The notes: generated by a model from the sequence alone, not told the origin. DNA of 61,065 nt from Rickettsiales endosymbiont of Peranema trichophorum (GCF_004210275.1 NZ_SCFA01000079.1:1-61065); one strand, 5' to 3'; shown: positions 10,868-20,756, counted from the stretch's first letter. Made by a program: numbers and translations.

Positions 10868-11398
10868 CTACTTAGCTATGACCCTAGCACGTTTAGGAGA
10901 CAGAATGATGTAGACACCCTGACCGACATTTATCAATTGATCTTTGCCCTGTATTATAGTGATCAGACCGGTAGCCTTTGCCGCTGCAATTGCGTTGCGC
11001 ATAACAGCACTACCCTCGTAATACCCATCACTAATTTGGGATCTATCAACCTTTACAACGTATTCCATTCCATCTGCTTGGCTCAGTTTACTCTCCACAA
11101 TGGAACCAACTATAGCGCCAGCTATAGCTCCGGCAGCTATCATTGCTGCTTGTCCTCCTCCTCCACCTGCGTTGCTACCTGCAACGCCTCCAAAGACACC
11201 TCCCGCTACCATACCAAGTGTACTGTCAGACAATTTGTCTGATTCCTTAACTATAATAGGCCTAGAAGCTATCACTTGACCTTCAAGGGTCAGGTTGAGA
11301 GAGCTATCACTGGTATATACATTGCTTGACAAGTCCCTTGCACAACCTGTAAAAAGCAAGGATACCACCAAACAAACGCTAAGTGCTTTTAATTTCAT
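10868..11398 (-). CDS. SlyB/17-kDa-antigen-like glycine-zipper lipoprotein
   Basis: 176 residues from MKLKALSVCLVVSLLFTGC, whose lipobox LFTGC marks a lipoprotein. A longer in-frame reading to 11599 runs through the divergent map gene and has no signal peptide, so I reject that start. After a short linker come two glycine-zipper helices (GMVAGGVFGGVAGSNAGG and AAGAIAGAIVGSIVESKL), as in Rickettsia 17-kDa surface antigen and SlyB. A C-terminal domain of the type GMEYVVKVDR ... GQGVYIILSP follows. Such proteins sit in the outer membrane and help envelope integrity. It precedes a second lipoprotein gene and is divergent from map. Confidence 0.85.
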   Translation of the reverse strand: MKLKALSVCLVVSLLFTGCARDLSSNVYTSDSSLNLTLEGQVIASRPIIVKESDKLSDSTLGMVAGGVFGGVAGSNAGGGGGQAAMIAAGAIAGAIVGSIVESKLSQADGMEYVVKVDRSQISDGYYEGSAVMRNAIAAAKATGLITIIQGKDQLINVGQGVYIILSPKRARVIAK

Positions 11399-11520
11399 AT
11401 GGACTGGTACACTATGTGAAATATATAACTTGTCGAAGTTGTACCACCCATTGTATAACTTGTCTACAACACAATTTACATCAACTAATATTTCAACAAT
11501 CCAGTCACGCAACATCACAT

Positions 11521-12309
11521 ATGGATCGTCGTTCCCACATTCAGAAGTATACCAAACAGGATTTCCTGTGTATGAGAAAAGCAGGGGTCTACAGTGCATC
11601 CGTACTTGACTTCATCACAGATTACGTTCATCCAGGAACGACTACTGACACGCTCAATACCCTATGTCATGACAAAATCGTATCGGATGGATATGTTCCG
11701 GCCCCACTAAATTACAAAGGATATCCAAAGTCCATTTGTACTTCTATCAATCACGTCATATGTCATGGCATTCCCAGCAATAGGAAACTTGAAGACGGTG
11801 ATATACTTAACATTGACGTCACGGTCATAGTGGATGGTTGGTATGGTGACACAAGCCGTATGTACTACGTCGGTAAAGCTCCAACAAAAGCTAGGCGGCT
11901 ATGCGAAGTCACTTATGACGCGATGATGCTTGCCATAGATCAAGTACGACCAGGTGTTGGGTTGGCCGTCATAGGGAAAACGATACAAGAATACGTGGAA
12001 CAGTATGGATTTTCTGTTGTTAGAGATTTTTGTGGCCACGGCATTGGCAAGGAGTTTCACATGCCTCCAAACGTTGTTCACTATTATGAACCGTCCTTTA
12101 ACCCTACATTAGAGGAAGGAATGTGCTTTACTATTGAGCCCATGATCAACGCAGGTAAACCGGACGTCATAGTACTGCAGGACAAGTGGACTGCTGTCAC
12201 AAGGGATCGCTCGTTATCAGCACAATTTGAACATACTATTGGAGTCACCAGCACGGGCAGAGAGATCTTTACAATCTCTCCAAAAGGCTATACACGCCCT
12301 CCATACTGA
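11521..12309 (+). CDS. map: Methionine aminopeptidase, type I
   Basis: Removes the initiator methionine from nascent proteins. The start at 11521 (MDRRSHIQKY) gives 262 residues, the normal type I length. A longer reading from 11383 adds residues without family similarity. Substrate pocket: CTSINHVICHGIPS. Metal ligands: the two aspartates in NIDVTVIVDGWYGDTSRMY, histidine in GHGIGKEFHMPP, and glutamates in FTIEPMI and AQFEHTI. There is no N-terminal zinc-finger extension. It is followed by ubiB after 15 bases, so the two probably form an operon. Confidence 0.96.
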   Translation: MDRRSHIQKYTKQDFLCMRKAGVYSASVLDFITDYVHPGTTTDTLNTLCHDKIVSDGYVPAPLNYKGYPKSICTSINHVICHGIPSNRKLEDGDILNIDVTVIVDGWYGDTSRMYYVGKAPTKARRLCEVTYDAMMLAIDQVRPGVGLAVIGKTIQEYVEQYGFSVVRDFCGHGIGKEFHMPPNVVHYYEPSFNPTLEEGMCFTIEPMINAGKPDVIVLQDKWTAVTRDRSLSAQFEHTIGVTSTGREIFTISPKGYTRPPY

Positions 12310-12324
12310 TTTTGAGAGATAACT

Positions 12325-13800
12325 TTGACAGGTATATTTTGTTTTATAAGAGCTTTGTACATTCTTCTTAGAAGCGGTGTAATGTATCACTGCATAGTAC
12401 TGCAGTTCGTTGAAAACGACACAGAAGACGTCATAAAAACAAAATGCGCGGAGAAGCTTAAACAGGTGCTATGCGACTTAGGCCCTGTCTTTATTAAATT
12501 TGGACAAATTGTATCGACGAGAGCAGATGCGGTAGGCAACATTTTTTCTGAATCTTTGGCAAAACTTCAAAATCAAGTTGAACCCTTTAGCTTTCGTGAA
12601 GTAGATAAAATTATCAAACACGAGTTTGGTAAGGATGTGGAACATATGTATGCCACTTTTGATACGGAGCCGATTGCTGCAGCTTCAGTAGCACAGGTAC
12701 ACCGCGCCACCATTTTTAACGGTGAGAAAGTTGCTGTCAAGATACTTAGACCCAACATAGGGAAGATGGTGGCTATGGATATAAGGCTATTGAGGTTGCT
12801 CATCAAAATGATGTCACTATGTTCCAGTACCTTTAGAAAGCTACAGCTTGAGGAAGGAATCGACACATTACAGCAAGTCATGGCGATAGAGTTAAACTTG
12901 ATGTTAGAAGCCGCATCTGCCGATCAATTACGAGAGAACCTGGTTGATGACTGCCATATCTATATACCCAAAATATACTGGGCACTCACTAGTAAACAGG
13001 TTATGACACAAGAGCTAGTAGAAGGTACCGATATTTTGGATCGAGAAAGGTTAAGGGCTTTAGGTTACAACTGCGAGTATTTAGCAAAGAACCTAGCCGT
13101 ATCATTTTTCAATCAAGTATATAGAGATGGTTTTTTTCACGCAGATATTCACCCTGGAAATATACTCATCAGTGGTACTGGTCAACTCACTTTCGTAGAT
13201 TTTGGTATCATGGGTATGCTAAGTCAGAGCGATAGAGTACTAGTTGCCAAAATACTTTATTGCTTTATTACAAGGGATTATAAAACCCTAGCAGACATAC
13301 ATCTAGAAAACGACCTGATCTCTAAACAATCTTCGCCTGAGTTATTTGCACTAGCCTGCAGAAGCATTGGGGAACCTATAATGACTCTTCCTGCTCATAA
13401 ATTGTCTATTGGAACGCTTTTGAGGCAGTTATTTGAAGTCACAAGGAACTTTGGTGTAGAAGTACAACCTAGGTTCCTGCTTCTGCAAAAGACTCTGATA
13501 ACCATAGAAGGGACTGCGGCGATACTCTCACCCAATGTCAATATGTGGGAACTAGCCGAACCTTGGATCAAGGAGTGGGCGAGAACACATTTGGGGATAT
13601 CAGGACGTTTGAAGGGTTATGAGAAGGCGGCAATGCAGATTTTATGTGACACGAAACAAAGCTTACAACTATTACCCTCTTTTCTGGAGAAACTGGATCG
13701 GCAGATATCGTCCAACAAACAATACAGCATTATTAACAACCTAGTGGTTAAGCTTTTCTTATGCTTAGGGTTATTGTTATTGGCGTATTATTTGCTTTGA
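12325..13800 (+). CDS. ubiB: UbiB-type atypical kinase for ubiquinone biosynthesis
   Basis: Member of the ABC1/ADCK/UbiB family, which supports coenzyme Q synthesis at the membrane. Visible family hallmarks are the KxGQ motif FIKFGQIVSTRAD (about residues 56-68), the alanine-rich loop AAASVAQVH (118-126) in place of a glycine loop, VAVKILRP with the ATP lysine, the catalytic FFHADIHPGNILI and the metal-binding FVDFGIMG. A C-terminal hydrophobic segment (LFLCLGLLLLAYYLL) gives the membrane anchor. The start is a TTG 15 bases after map; it preserves the family's N-terminal arginine-rich helix, so I keep it. The length of 491 residues fits the family. Confidence 0.93.
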   Translation: MTGIFCFIRALYILLRSGVMYHCIVLQFVENDTEDVIKTKCAEKLKQVLCDLGPVFIKFGQIVSTRADAVGNIFSESLAKLQNQVEPFSFREVDKIIKHEFGKDVEHMYATFDTEPIAAASVAQVHRATIFNGEKVAVKILRPNIGKMVAMDIRLLRLLIKMMSLCSSTFRKLQLEEGIDTLQQVMAIELNLMLEAASADQLRENLVDDCHIYIPKIYWALTSKQVMTQELVEGTDILDRERLRALGYNCEYLAKNLAVSFFNQVYRDGFFHADIHPGNILISGTGQLTFVDFGIMGMLSQSDRVLVAKILYCFITRDYKTLADIHLENDLISKQSSPELFALACRSIGEPIMTLPAHKLSIGTLLRQLFEVTRNFGVEVQPRFLLLQKTLITIEGTAAILSPNVNMWELAEPWIKEWARTHLGISGRLKGYEKAAMQILCDTKQSLQLLPSFLEKLDRQISSNKQYSIINNLVVKLFLCLGLLLLAYYLL

Positions 13801-13864
13801 ACAGTTTGTACTAATTTCAAAAACACGCTCAAAGACGTTATCGGGACTTTAGGGCATTGGGAGA

Positions 13865-14010
13865 CTCCCTGTTCCCGCTCCTCCCCACGCACCCCTCTTT
13901 TGCCATTTCCGCTTCTTCCTGTGCCGCTCCCTCCTGTGTCATGCCCGCCCCCCTTTGTCATGCCCGTAAAAACTGGCATCCACCTACCTTTGCCAACAAA
14001 ATTCAGCATT
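13865..14010 (+). repeat. Family A interspersed repeat, copy 3
   Basis: Lies between the convergent 3' ends of ubiB and rnhA. Contains stuttered units CTCCTGTGTCATGCCCG and CCCCTTTGTCATGCCCG, the hairpin ATGCCCGT-AAAA-ACTGGCAT near 13960-13979 (one mismatch), and the tail CCTTTGCCAACAAAATT. Any short frame read through it, such as one giving MPVFTGMTKGGG, is repeat-derived. Confidence 0.75.
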
Positions 14011-14013
14011 ACT

Positions 14014-14445
14014 TTAATGATTTGCCATATCTTTGATCGCCGCCCGTGCTAGCGAGTCTGCAAGCTCATTATAGTAATCCCCGTTGTGGCCCTTGACCCA
14101 GTACCATTCTACCATTAAGGACTGATTCAACTGATCCAATCTCTGCCATAAATCGATATTTTTGATAGCACAATTGTTTAGCCCCTTCTTTTTCCAGTTT
14201 TCCAACCATACAGTGATGCCTTTTTGTAAATACAAACTATCAGTATAAACTTTTATAGGCATATTTCTCCGTACTGCTTCCAATCCTTTTATTGCGGCTG
14301 TCATTTCCATACGATTGTTAGTGGTTGACTTTTCAAAGCCTGAGAGTTCTTTTTTCTTATCACGCCACACCAAGATGCTCGCCCACCCCCCTGGTCCAGG
14401 ATTGTGACTACAAGCTCCGTCACAATGAATTTCTACATGATTCAT
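14014..14445 (-). CDS. rnhA: Ribonuclease HI
   Basis: Degrades the RNA strand of RNA-DNA hybrids. The protein has 143 residues, close to the E. coli length. The catalytic carboxylates are visible: Asp9 in HCDGACSHNPGPGGW, glutamate in TNNRMEMTAAIKGL, aspartate in KVYTDSLYLQKG and aspartate in YNELADSLAR, together with the catalytic-loop histidine in WVKGHNGDYYNE. The gene is convergent with ubiB, and the gap carries a family A repeat. Confidence 0.97.
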   Translation of the reverse strand: MNHVEIHCDGACSHNPGPGGWASILVWRDKKKELSGFEKSTTNNRMEMTAAIKGLEAVRRNMPIKVYTDSLYLQKGITVWLENWKKKGLNNCAIKNIDLWQRLDQLNQSLMVEWYWVKGHNGDYYNELADSLARAAIKDMANH

Positions 14446-14550
14446 TTATTAGTTTTAGTTTGTATTATATTTCCACAACAGTTATACATCTAAATACTGG
14501 AGTATTCAAAAGTATTTCACCTTGACAACACAAGCATCTCCCATCTTTTC

Positions 14551-15924
14551 ATGACAACATATTCAAAGCACTCGCTACACTTTATTTTGACGATCGTGAC
14601 TATTATTACACTGTCGTGTACCTACTGTTCAATGGTGTCAGCAAAAAATGGGGATGAGCAAGGTTACTCTGTGGAATTTCTGAAAGATGTCATGAAGACC
14701 ATACGAAGCAATTATGTTAAGGAAGTGAGCGAATCAATGTTGGTGGAGTATGCCATCAATGGAATGGTTCGCTCCCTGGATCCACATTGCGATTTCTTTA
14801 ATAAGGAGCACTTTCAGGAGGTCAAGATATCAACAGAGGGAGAATTTAATGGTATAGGCGTTGTGATGGGTATGGATCGGAATATGGGCAAGGTGCTGTA
14901 TGTACATGAAGATGGACCAGCCTATCATTCTGGAATAAAGGCAGGAGACTACATTACCACGATCAACGGCACACCTACAAAATCCATCACAAAGGCTACT
15001 TTATTAAATCAACTAAAATCAAACTCATTAAAATCAGTACACATAACTGTGTACAGGGAGAGAACGCGACAAACACTTCAGTTTAACATCACGCCAAGGA
15101 AGATCGTTATTAAGCCGGTGAAGCATAGGATGCTTGGGGACGATGTTGGCTATATCAAGATTTCATCGTTTAACAAGAAGTCCTTTGATATGACGCAACA
15201 AGCACTTAAGACTTTATTAAATCCTGAAGCAAAGCGATCTACAGAAAGCATTCCCCCTACAAAAATGAACTATAGCATGAAGGGCATCATACTGGATCTA
15301 CGTTCAAACTCTGGAGGGTTGTTGGAGCAGGCAACGGACATAGCAGATCTTTTTTTAAAAAGCGGAGATATAGTCAAAGTTGAAGGCAATAACTCAAGTA
15401 AACGAAAAGTGATCAAGGCAACGGATGTTGACATTACAAATGGTTTACCTCTTGTTGTACTCATCAACAAGGAAACAGCTTCCGCGGCAGAAATACTGGC
15501 AGGGGCACTGCAAGACAACAAGAGGGGGCTAGTGATTGGAGAGAAGTCGTTTGGCAAGGGATCTGTCCAAAGCATTATACAACTTAACAACGACACTGCC
15601 ATCAAATTAACCACTGACATGTACTACACACCGTCTGGACGCTCTATACAGGCTACAGGGATTGTACCTGACATACATGTATCTCCTGCAACAATTCAGC
15701 CTATAGAGCAAAAGTCGTCACAGATCAGTTCAGAAGCGGACTTAATAGGGCATTTACCATCTCGACAAGCGCTTCCAGAGAAGGACACGACTGGTTCAAC
15801 TGATCAAGGGGCGTACATTAGTACAGACATTGACAAGTATCAGAACGACTTTCAGTTATTAAGAGCTGTGGATCTGGTAAAAGGAATGGCACTATACCAA
15901 AGCAAAATGGAGCCTACAGCTTAA
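14551..15924 (+). CDS. ctpA: Carboxy-terminal processing protease (S41A)
   Basis: Periplasmic tail-specific protease that trims or degrades envelope proteins. A signal peptide covers roughly residues 1-31 (ending SMVSA). A PDZ domain follows, with FNGIGVVMGMD and GPAYHSGIKAGDYITTING. The protease domain has GIILDLRSNSGGLLEQA, the catalytic serine in NKETASAAEILAGALQD and the lysine in GEKSFGKGSVQ. The tail after about residue 380 is polar and variable. The length of 457 residues is normal for the family. Upstream, TTGACA at about 14522 could be a -35 box, but I see no convincing -10 partner. Confidence 0.95.
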   Translation: MTTYSKHSLHFILTIVTIITLSCTYCSMVSAKNGDEQGYSVEFLKDVMKTIRSNYVKEVSESMLVEYAINGMVRSLDPHCDFFNKEHFQEVKISTEGEFNGIGVVMGMDRNMGKVLYVHEDGPAYHSGIKAGDYITTINGTPTKSITKATLLNQLKSNSLKSVHITVYRERTRQTLQFNITPRKIVIKPVKHRMLGDDVGYIKISSFNKKSFDMTQQALKTLLNPEAKRSTESIPPTKMNYSMKGIILDLRSNSGGLLEQATDIADLFLKSGDIVKVEGNNSSKRKVIKATDVDITNGLPLVVLINKETASAAEILAGALQDNKRGLVIGEKSFGKGSVQSIIQLNNDTAIKLTTDMYYTPSGRSIQATGIVPDIHVSPATIQPIEQKSSQISSEADLIGHLPSRQALPEKDTTGSTDQGAYISTDIDKYQNDFQLLRAVDLVKGMALYQSKMEPTA

Positions 15925-15946
15925 CCAATTCCCACACTTTTGTATT

Positions 15947-15997
15947 ATACCAAATTTCAGACTTACAATTCCCGCAAAAGCGGGAATCCCTTTGCAA
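15947..15997 (+). repeat. Fused repeat fragments: family B end plus dRS3-like hairpin
   Basis: ATACCAAATTTCAGA (15947-15961) equals the left end of family B. It runs straight into the perfect 8-bp hairpin ATTCCCGC-AAAA-GCGGGAAT at 15968-15987, which fits the Neisseria dRS3-type consensus ATTCCC-N8-GGGAAT and is a covariant form of the family A hairpin. It sits between the convergent ends of ctpA and the pentapeptide gene, where it could end transcription, although no T-run follows. Confidence 0.75.
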
Positions 15998-16009
15998 TTA
16001 CAGTATGTA

Positions 16010-17230
16010 TTACTTATTAGTAGTAAACTTAGTAGCAGTCGTGTTGGTACTAGTAGATCTGGTACTACTAGACTTCAAACCATCCATTACTGCGTTCTCC
16101 AGGCTAGTGTCTACAATACTAGAATCTACAAAAATGGCTAAAGAAAGGTTCGCGTCATTTAATCTACTTCCTTTAATTGTCGTTGCTGTCAAAGCAGCTC
16201 CAACGAGATTTACACCGCTCAAAACAGAATTGGTGATATCTGTGTTTTTCAAGTTAGCTTCTCGAAAGCTTGCTGCACTAAAGTCGCTTTTGTCAAACTT
16301 TGATTTTACGATTGTGACTTGATGCAATATTGCATCCATAAGTATAGAGTTGGTCACATCAACATCTATCATGGTTGCATTGCTAAGATCTCCAGATTCC
16401 AAATACACATTTTGCAATGTCGTTTTAATCATCAGAGAACGTTGGAGATTCACACCAAAAGCTATCGAATCCTTCACAACACTGTCATTTAACTTCACTG
16501 AAGATAAATTGCTTGTATACAAATTCACATTATTCCAGCGTATTTTCTGCATATATGCTCCAATCGCGCTAGTATATTTGAAACTTGAGTCAGAAATTGT
16601 GGTTTCTGAAAGATTTGCATCGCTAAAATCTGCAAAGTCAAAATTGACTCTGCTCAAGGATGCTTTACCAAAATTAGCAGAACGAAAATTACCATGCACT
16701 CCAAGAACGTTTGATATATTAGTTGCAGAAAAATCAGCGCTTTCTGCATACACATGACTTAAATCTGCGTTGTCCATGGTATTAGCCGCAAAGGTTGCGG
16801 AGGCTATGTTCGCTCTTTCAAATTTTGCACCATCAAGTTTTGCGTTTGTGAAATTTGCACCTTCCAAGTATGCGCCTTTAAAAATGGCATTAGAAAGGTC
16901 AGTATTGCTAAAAGTCACTTTTTGTAGCTGCGCGTAAGAGAAGTCAACACCAGCAAGATTTAAACCTGAAAAATTATCACCTAGATCTTGCGCTAGTTTG
17001 ATTGGCTCTCCACTTTCCCTCCGCTTTTTAATGTACCCTTGAATTTTGGCCTTCGTCAAAGTTGACTTGGCAAAGCTTATACCGCCGGTATTGCTCCGCT
17101 CTTTTTCCAACTTTTCGACGATTTCGTTAAGTTGCTCTCCGATGTTGACGTTACCTATACCATCGTCACTTATGGCATTTGTGGAGTATGATACCACAAA
17201 CAGGCAAAATAAGCATACAACGTGCAGCAT
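16010..17230 (-). CDS. Secreted pentapeptide-repeat protein
   Basis: A 406-residue protein with a signal peptide (about 1-19, MLHVVCLFCLFVVSYSTNA). A short helical region is followed, from about residue 85, by a long run of pentapeptide repeats of the A(D/N)LXX type. Examples are GLNLAGVDFSYAQLQKVTF, FKGAYLEGANFTNAKLDGA and FREANLKNTDITNSVLSGV, continuing to about residue 390. These fold as a right-handed quadrilateral beta-helix. The tail is serine/threonine-rich (SSSTRSTSTNTTATKF). Such proteins have no single function; a periplasmic or secreted location is inferred from the signal peptide. It lies 19 bases after asd on the same strand. Confidence 0.85.
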   Translation of the reverse strand: MLHVVCLFCLFVVSYSTNAISDDGIGNVNIGEQLNEIVEKLEKERSNTGGISFAKSTLTKAKIQGYIKKRRESGEPIKLAQDLGDNFSGLNLAGVDFSYAQLQKVTFSNTDLSNAIFKGAYLEGANFTNAKLDGAKFERANIASATFAANTMDNADLSHVYAESADFSATNISNVLGVHGNFRSANFGKASLSRVNFDFADFSDANLSETTISDSSFKYTSAIGAYMQKIRWNNVNLYTSNLSSVKLNDSVVKDSIAFGVNLQRSLMIKTTLQNVYLESGDLSNATMIDVDVTNSILMDAILHQVTIVKSKFDKSDFSAASFREANLKNTDITNSVLSGVNLVGAALTATTIKGSRLNDANLSLAIFVDSSIVDTSLENAVMDGLKSSSTRSTSTNTTATKFTTNK

Positions 17231-17249
17231 TACATCATCTCAAAAGTCC

Positions 17250-18260
17250 CTATAAATACTTTTTTACAAGTACTTCTGCAATTTGTACAGCATTTAAAGC
17301 GGCTCCTTTCTTCAAATTATCGCTTACGATCCACATATTGATACCATGTTTTATCGTGTCGTCTCTTCTAATCCTTGAGACGTATACAGCATCTTCTCCA
17401 ACACATTCTGCTGGAGTAATATACGAGTTAGACTTTGGCTCATCCACAACAACAATACCTTCTGCTTTTCGCAAGCAGGCTGTTGCATCCAATGGCGTGA
17501 TCTCCTTCTCAAATTCAATATTGACAGCTTCAGAATGTCCTATAAACACTGGTACGCGGACGCAAGTTGCAGACAGTTCAATCTGTGGATCAAGTATTTT
17601 CTTCACTTCGACACGCATCTTCCACTCCTCCTTTGTATAATTGTCTTCCATAAAGACATCAATGTGAGGAATTAAGTTGAACGCAATACGCTTTGTAAAC
17701 TTTTGAGGCGGTATATTGCTGTTCATGTATTTCGCTTTTGTCTGGTTATACAGCTCATCCATTGCATCTTTCCCTGCGCCTGATACAGACTGATAAGTCG
17801 ATACCACGACTCTTTTTATCAGAGCCAAATCGTGCAGTGGCTTTAAAGCCATCACCAACTGTATAGTTGAGCAGTTGGGATTGGCTATAATATTTTTGCG
17901 GTAAAAATATGATATGTCTTTGTGATTTACCTCTGGCACGACTAGAGGTACATCTAGATCCATTCTAAAGTGTGAAGAGTTATCAATCACCACGCACCCA
18001 GCATCCGCTGCTATTGGGGCGTAGTGGGATGATACTTCTCCCCCTGCTGAGAACAGTGCTATGTCCGTTCCTTGGAAGTCGTACTCATTCAGGTCCTGTA
18101 CCTGTATCACCTCATCTCCAAAGCTAACCTTCTTTCCTGAGGATTTTTTAGAAGCAAGCGCGACAACATCGGATACAGGAAACGACCTGTCCGCGAGGCT
18201 CTTAAGCATCTCACGGCCCACGTTCCCGGTAGCACCTACTACAGCTACTTTATAAGACAT
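17250..18260 (-). CDS. asd: Aspartate-semialdehyde dehydrogenase
   Basis: Reduces aspartyl phosphate to aspartate semialdehyde, the branch point to diaminopimelate, lysine and threonine. The protein has 336 residues with the NADP motif VVGATGNVGREML. The catalytic Cys130 is in IIANPNCSTIQL, the substrate-binding arginine in SATCVRVPVFIGHSEAVN with the acid-base histidine, and GAGKDAMDEL is the family's lid segment. With dapB (59453) and alr (35076) it indicates that peptidoglycan precursors are made. It lies 95 bases after pnp on the same strand. Confidence 0.96.
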   Translation of the reverse strand: MSYKVAVVGATGNVGREMLKSLADRSFPVSDVVALASKKSSGKKVSFGDEVIQVQDLNEYDFQGTDIALFSAGGEVSSHYAPIAADAGCVVIDNSSHFRMDLDVPLVVPEVNHKDISYFYRKNIIANPNCSTIQLVMALKPLHDLALIKRVVVSTYQSVSGAGKDAMDELYNQTKAKYMNSNIPPQKFTKRIAFNLIPHIDVFMEDNYTKEEWKMRVEVKKILDPQIELSATCVRVPVFIGHSEAVNIEFEKEITPLDATACLRKAEGIVVVDEPKSNSYITPAECVGEDAVYVSRIRRDDTIKHGINMWIVSDNLKKGAALNAVQIAEVLVKKYL

Positions 18261-18355
18261 AGCAATACTCCAACAATTTGTAAATCTTCACATTTGCTCT
18301 TCACTTTAACGCCGATGCGATGATCCACACTCAACTTAAACGTAAAGAGACAAAC

Positions 18356-20665
18356 TTAGAAAAACCTTTTTTTCTTTCTGAAGCCGTCTCTTGGTTCTTT
18401 CTCATCACGATTTTCTCTTCTGCTATCGGATCTGCTATCGGATCTTTGGTTATCATCCATTCTTGGTCCACGTTCTTTGTACTTAGAATTCCGGAATCTG
18501 TTACCACTATCTCCTCTATCGCTTCTGTCCGCTCTATCTCCCCTTCGTTCGAACCTACCTTCTTTATGCTTCTGTGGAATATAGTTCCGTTTTCCTCCAT
18601 CTTCTCTTAAAGTAAGCTTAATACGGTTACCTTCTACAGATAGTATCTGAACCTTAACAGCTTGTCCTTCGGTCAAAACATCAGAAATAGTTTCAACTCT
18701 CTCAGAACTTAACTCTGAGATGTGTAGGAAACCCTCTTGACTTCCCAAAAATTTGACTATAGCACCAAATTCCATCAGTTTGATTACGATACCCTCATAA
18801 AACTCACCGGCCTTAGGCACTGTAGTAATATTTTGAATCATACTTAGAGCGATTGCTCCTTCTTCCTCTGTTATGCATGCTATATTAACAGTACCGTCAT
18901 CATCTATGTTGATCTTGGTATTGCTTTTTTCGCAGATATCACGAATCACCTTACCACCTGCTCCTATAACATCACGAATCTGTTCTTTATTGATCTTAAT
19001 AGTGATCAGACGCGGTGCATTTGGATTTAGTTCCTGTCTAGGGCTCTCAAGCACGGCACACATCTTACTTAAGATGTGTATTCTTCCATCTTTTGCTTGA
19101 TACAAGGCTTGTTTGATCATGTCCCTATCAACGCCAGTAATTTTGATATCCATTTGCAGCGCAGTGACACCAGCTGAGGTACCTGCAACTTTAAAGTCCA
19201 TATCACCTAAGTGGTCCTCACTACCGGTAATATCAGACAATATATAAAATTTCTCTCCTTCTTTGATAAGGCCCATTGCAATACCAGCAACAGGTGCGCT
19301 GATAGGTACTCCTCCATCCATCAAGGCCAAAGAAGTTCCACAAACAGTGGCCATAGAGGAAGAACCGTATGATTCGGTAATCTCAGACACTACTCTGATC
19401 GTATAAGGAAACACCTCTTTCGTAGGTAAAACACCAGATATGGCTCTTAAGGCCAACTTACCGTGTCCTATCTCACGTCTTCCAGGCGCTCTAAGAATAC
19501 CAATCTCACCAACACTGTACGGAGGAAAATTGTAGTGCAACATGAATCTATCAGAAGACAAGCCCTTGATATTATCGACCATCTGTTCGTCATCAACACT
19601 GCCTAGAGTCAACACACACAATGCTTGAGTATTACCTCTCGTAAACAGAGCGGAGCCATGTACTTTAGGTAGTATAGCTACTTCGGATGTTATATCACGT
19701 ATCTCAGACGCTTCTCTGCCGTCTAGCCTTTTTCCTTTGCTGACAACGTGATGCCTGACCATTTTCTTCTCTAAATCGTGAAACGCCTTTTTGCTGGACA
19801 CTTCTGATATGGAGTGCTCTGCAGCAAGTTGTTCTACCGCTTTAGTTCTCAAGGACTTTATCTTCTCTTGACGTTTTGCCTTATTGGTATCGGTAATAGC
19901 GTGGCCCAGCTCTTCCTTGACTAACTTTTCTACAAGCTCTGTTGCCTCTGTGTTATCAAAGAGTTGAAACGCATGTCCTTCTACATGCACTTCTTTTGCA
20001 AACTCTTTTATCATTTCGATAACAGGGACAAAGTGCTGATGCCCAAACATAACGGCTTCCAACATCAGATCTTCCGATAATTCCTTTGCAGAAGACTCGA
20101 CCATTAAAATAGAATCTATGGTACCTGCAACTAGCAATTCAAGTTGACTTTCCTCTAAATCTACAGGAGATGGATTGAGCATATACTGCCCATTCTTATA
20201 CCCAACACGTGCACCGGCAATTGGTCCTAAGAACGGAACACCAGATATAGTCAACGCAGCAGACGCCCCTATCATTGCCAGTATATCTGCGTTATGGTCT
20301 TTATCGTAAGAGAGCACTGTGCATATCACCTGCACTTCATTTGTAAAACCGTCTGGAAACAAGGGGCGTATTGGCCTATCTATAACCCGTGAGGTCAACA
20401 CCTCGTGTTCGGAAGGTTTACTTTCACGCTTATTAAAGCCACCTGGAATTTTACCAGCTGCATAAAATCTCTCTTGGTAATTTACAGTCAGAGGAAAGAA
20501 GTCTATTCCATCTTTAGGTTCTTTATCAACAACTACAGTACAAAGCACCACAGTATCCCCCATAGAAACCTCTACTGCAGCAGTAGATTGACGCGCGATT
20601 TTACCAGTCTCTAATTTTAGAACTTTTCCGGCCCAATCAATACTTTTAGTACATATTTTAAACAT
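18356..20665 (-). CDS. pnp: Polyribonucleotide nucleotidyltransferase
   Basis: Phosphorolytic 3'-5' exoribonuclease of the RNA degradosome. The 769 residues carry two RNase PH-like domains (catalytic side includes SGSEDHLGDMDFKVAGT), separated by the helical linker, then a KH domain (RDVIGAGGKVIRDICEK) and an S1 domain (GEFYEGIVIKLMEFGAIVKFLGSQEGFLHISEL). A strongly basic and acidic low-complexity tail of about 65 residues (RGDRADRSDRGDSG ... GFRKKKRFF) may bind RNA or partners and makes it longer than typical PNPase. A good ribosome site, AGAGGTAA, lies just upstream. The order truB-rpsO-pnp is the classic arrangement, and pnp is commonly autoregulated there. Confidence 0.97.
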   Translation of the reverse strand: MFKICTKSIDWAGKVLKLETGKIARQSTAAVEVSMGDTVVLCTVVVDKEPKDGIDFFPLTVNYQERFYAAGKIPGGFNKRESKPSEHEVLTSRVIDRPIRPLFPDGFTNEVQVICTVLSYDKDHNADILAMIGASAALTISGVPFLGPIAGARVGYKNGQYMLNPSPVDLEESQLELLVAGTIDSILMVESSAKELSEDLMLEAVMFGHQHFVPVIEMIKEFAKEVHVEGHAFQLFDNTEATELVEKLVKEELGHAITDTNKAKRQEKIKSLRTKAVEQLAAEHSISEVSSKKAFHDLEKKMVRHHVVSKGKRLDGREASEIRDITSEVAILPKVHGSALFTRGNTQALCVLTLGSVDDEQMVDNIKGLSSDRFMLHYNFPPYSVGEIGILRAPGRREIGHGKLALRAISGVLPTKEVFPYTIRVVSEITESYGSSSMATVCGTSLALMDGGVPISAPVAGIAMGLIKEGEKFYILSDITGSEDHLGDMDFKVAGTSAGVTALQMDIKITGVDRDMIKQALYQAKDGRIHILSKMCAVLESPRQELNPNAPRLITIKINKEQIRDVIGAGGKVIRDICEKSNTKINIDDDGTVNIACITEEEGAIALSMIQNITTVPKAGEFYEGIVIKLMEFGAIVKFLGSQEGFLHISELSSERVETISDVLTEGQAVKVQILSVEGNRIKLTLREDGGKRNYIPQKHKEGRFERRGDRADRSDRGDSGNRFRNSKYKERGPRMDDNQRSDSRSDSRRENRDEKEPRDGFRKKKRFF

Positions 20666-20756
20666 TCATTTACCTCTAATAAAATACACGGAACACAAAA
20701 AGAGTGCACGACATGCATTGAAATTTACTTATTGACATTAACTTTATACAAGTCAG

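Noticed and set aside
11383-11520. Longer N-terminus of methionine aminopeptidase
   Set aside because: The extra 46 residues have no family similarity and overlap the divergent lipoprotein gene's start; the ATG at 11521 gives the normal length.
11399-11599. Longer N-terminus of the SlyB-like lipoprotein
   Set aside because: It would place 67 residues before a perfect lipoprotein signal peptide and run antisense through map.
18320-18610. 96-codon frame on the plus strand opposite the pnp tail
   Set aside because: It is antisense to the Arg/Asp-rich tail of PNPase; such low-complexity regions often leave long antisense frames.
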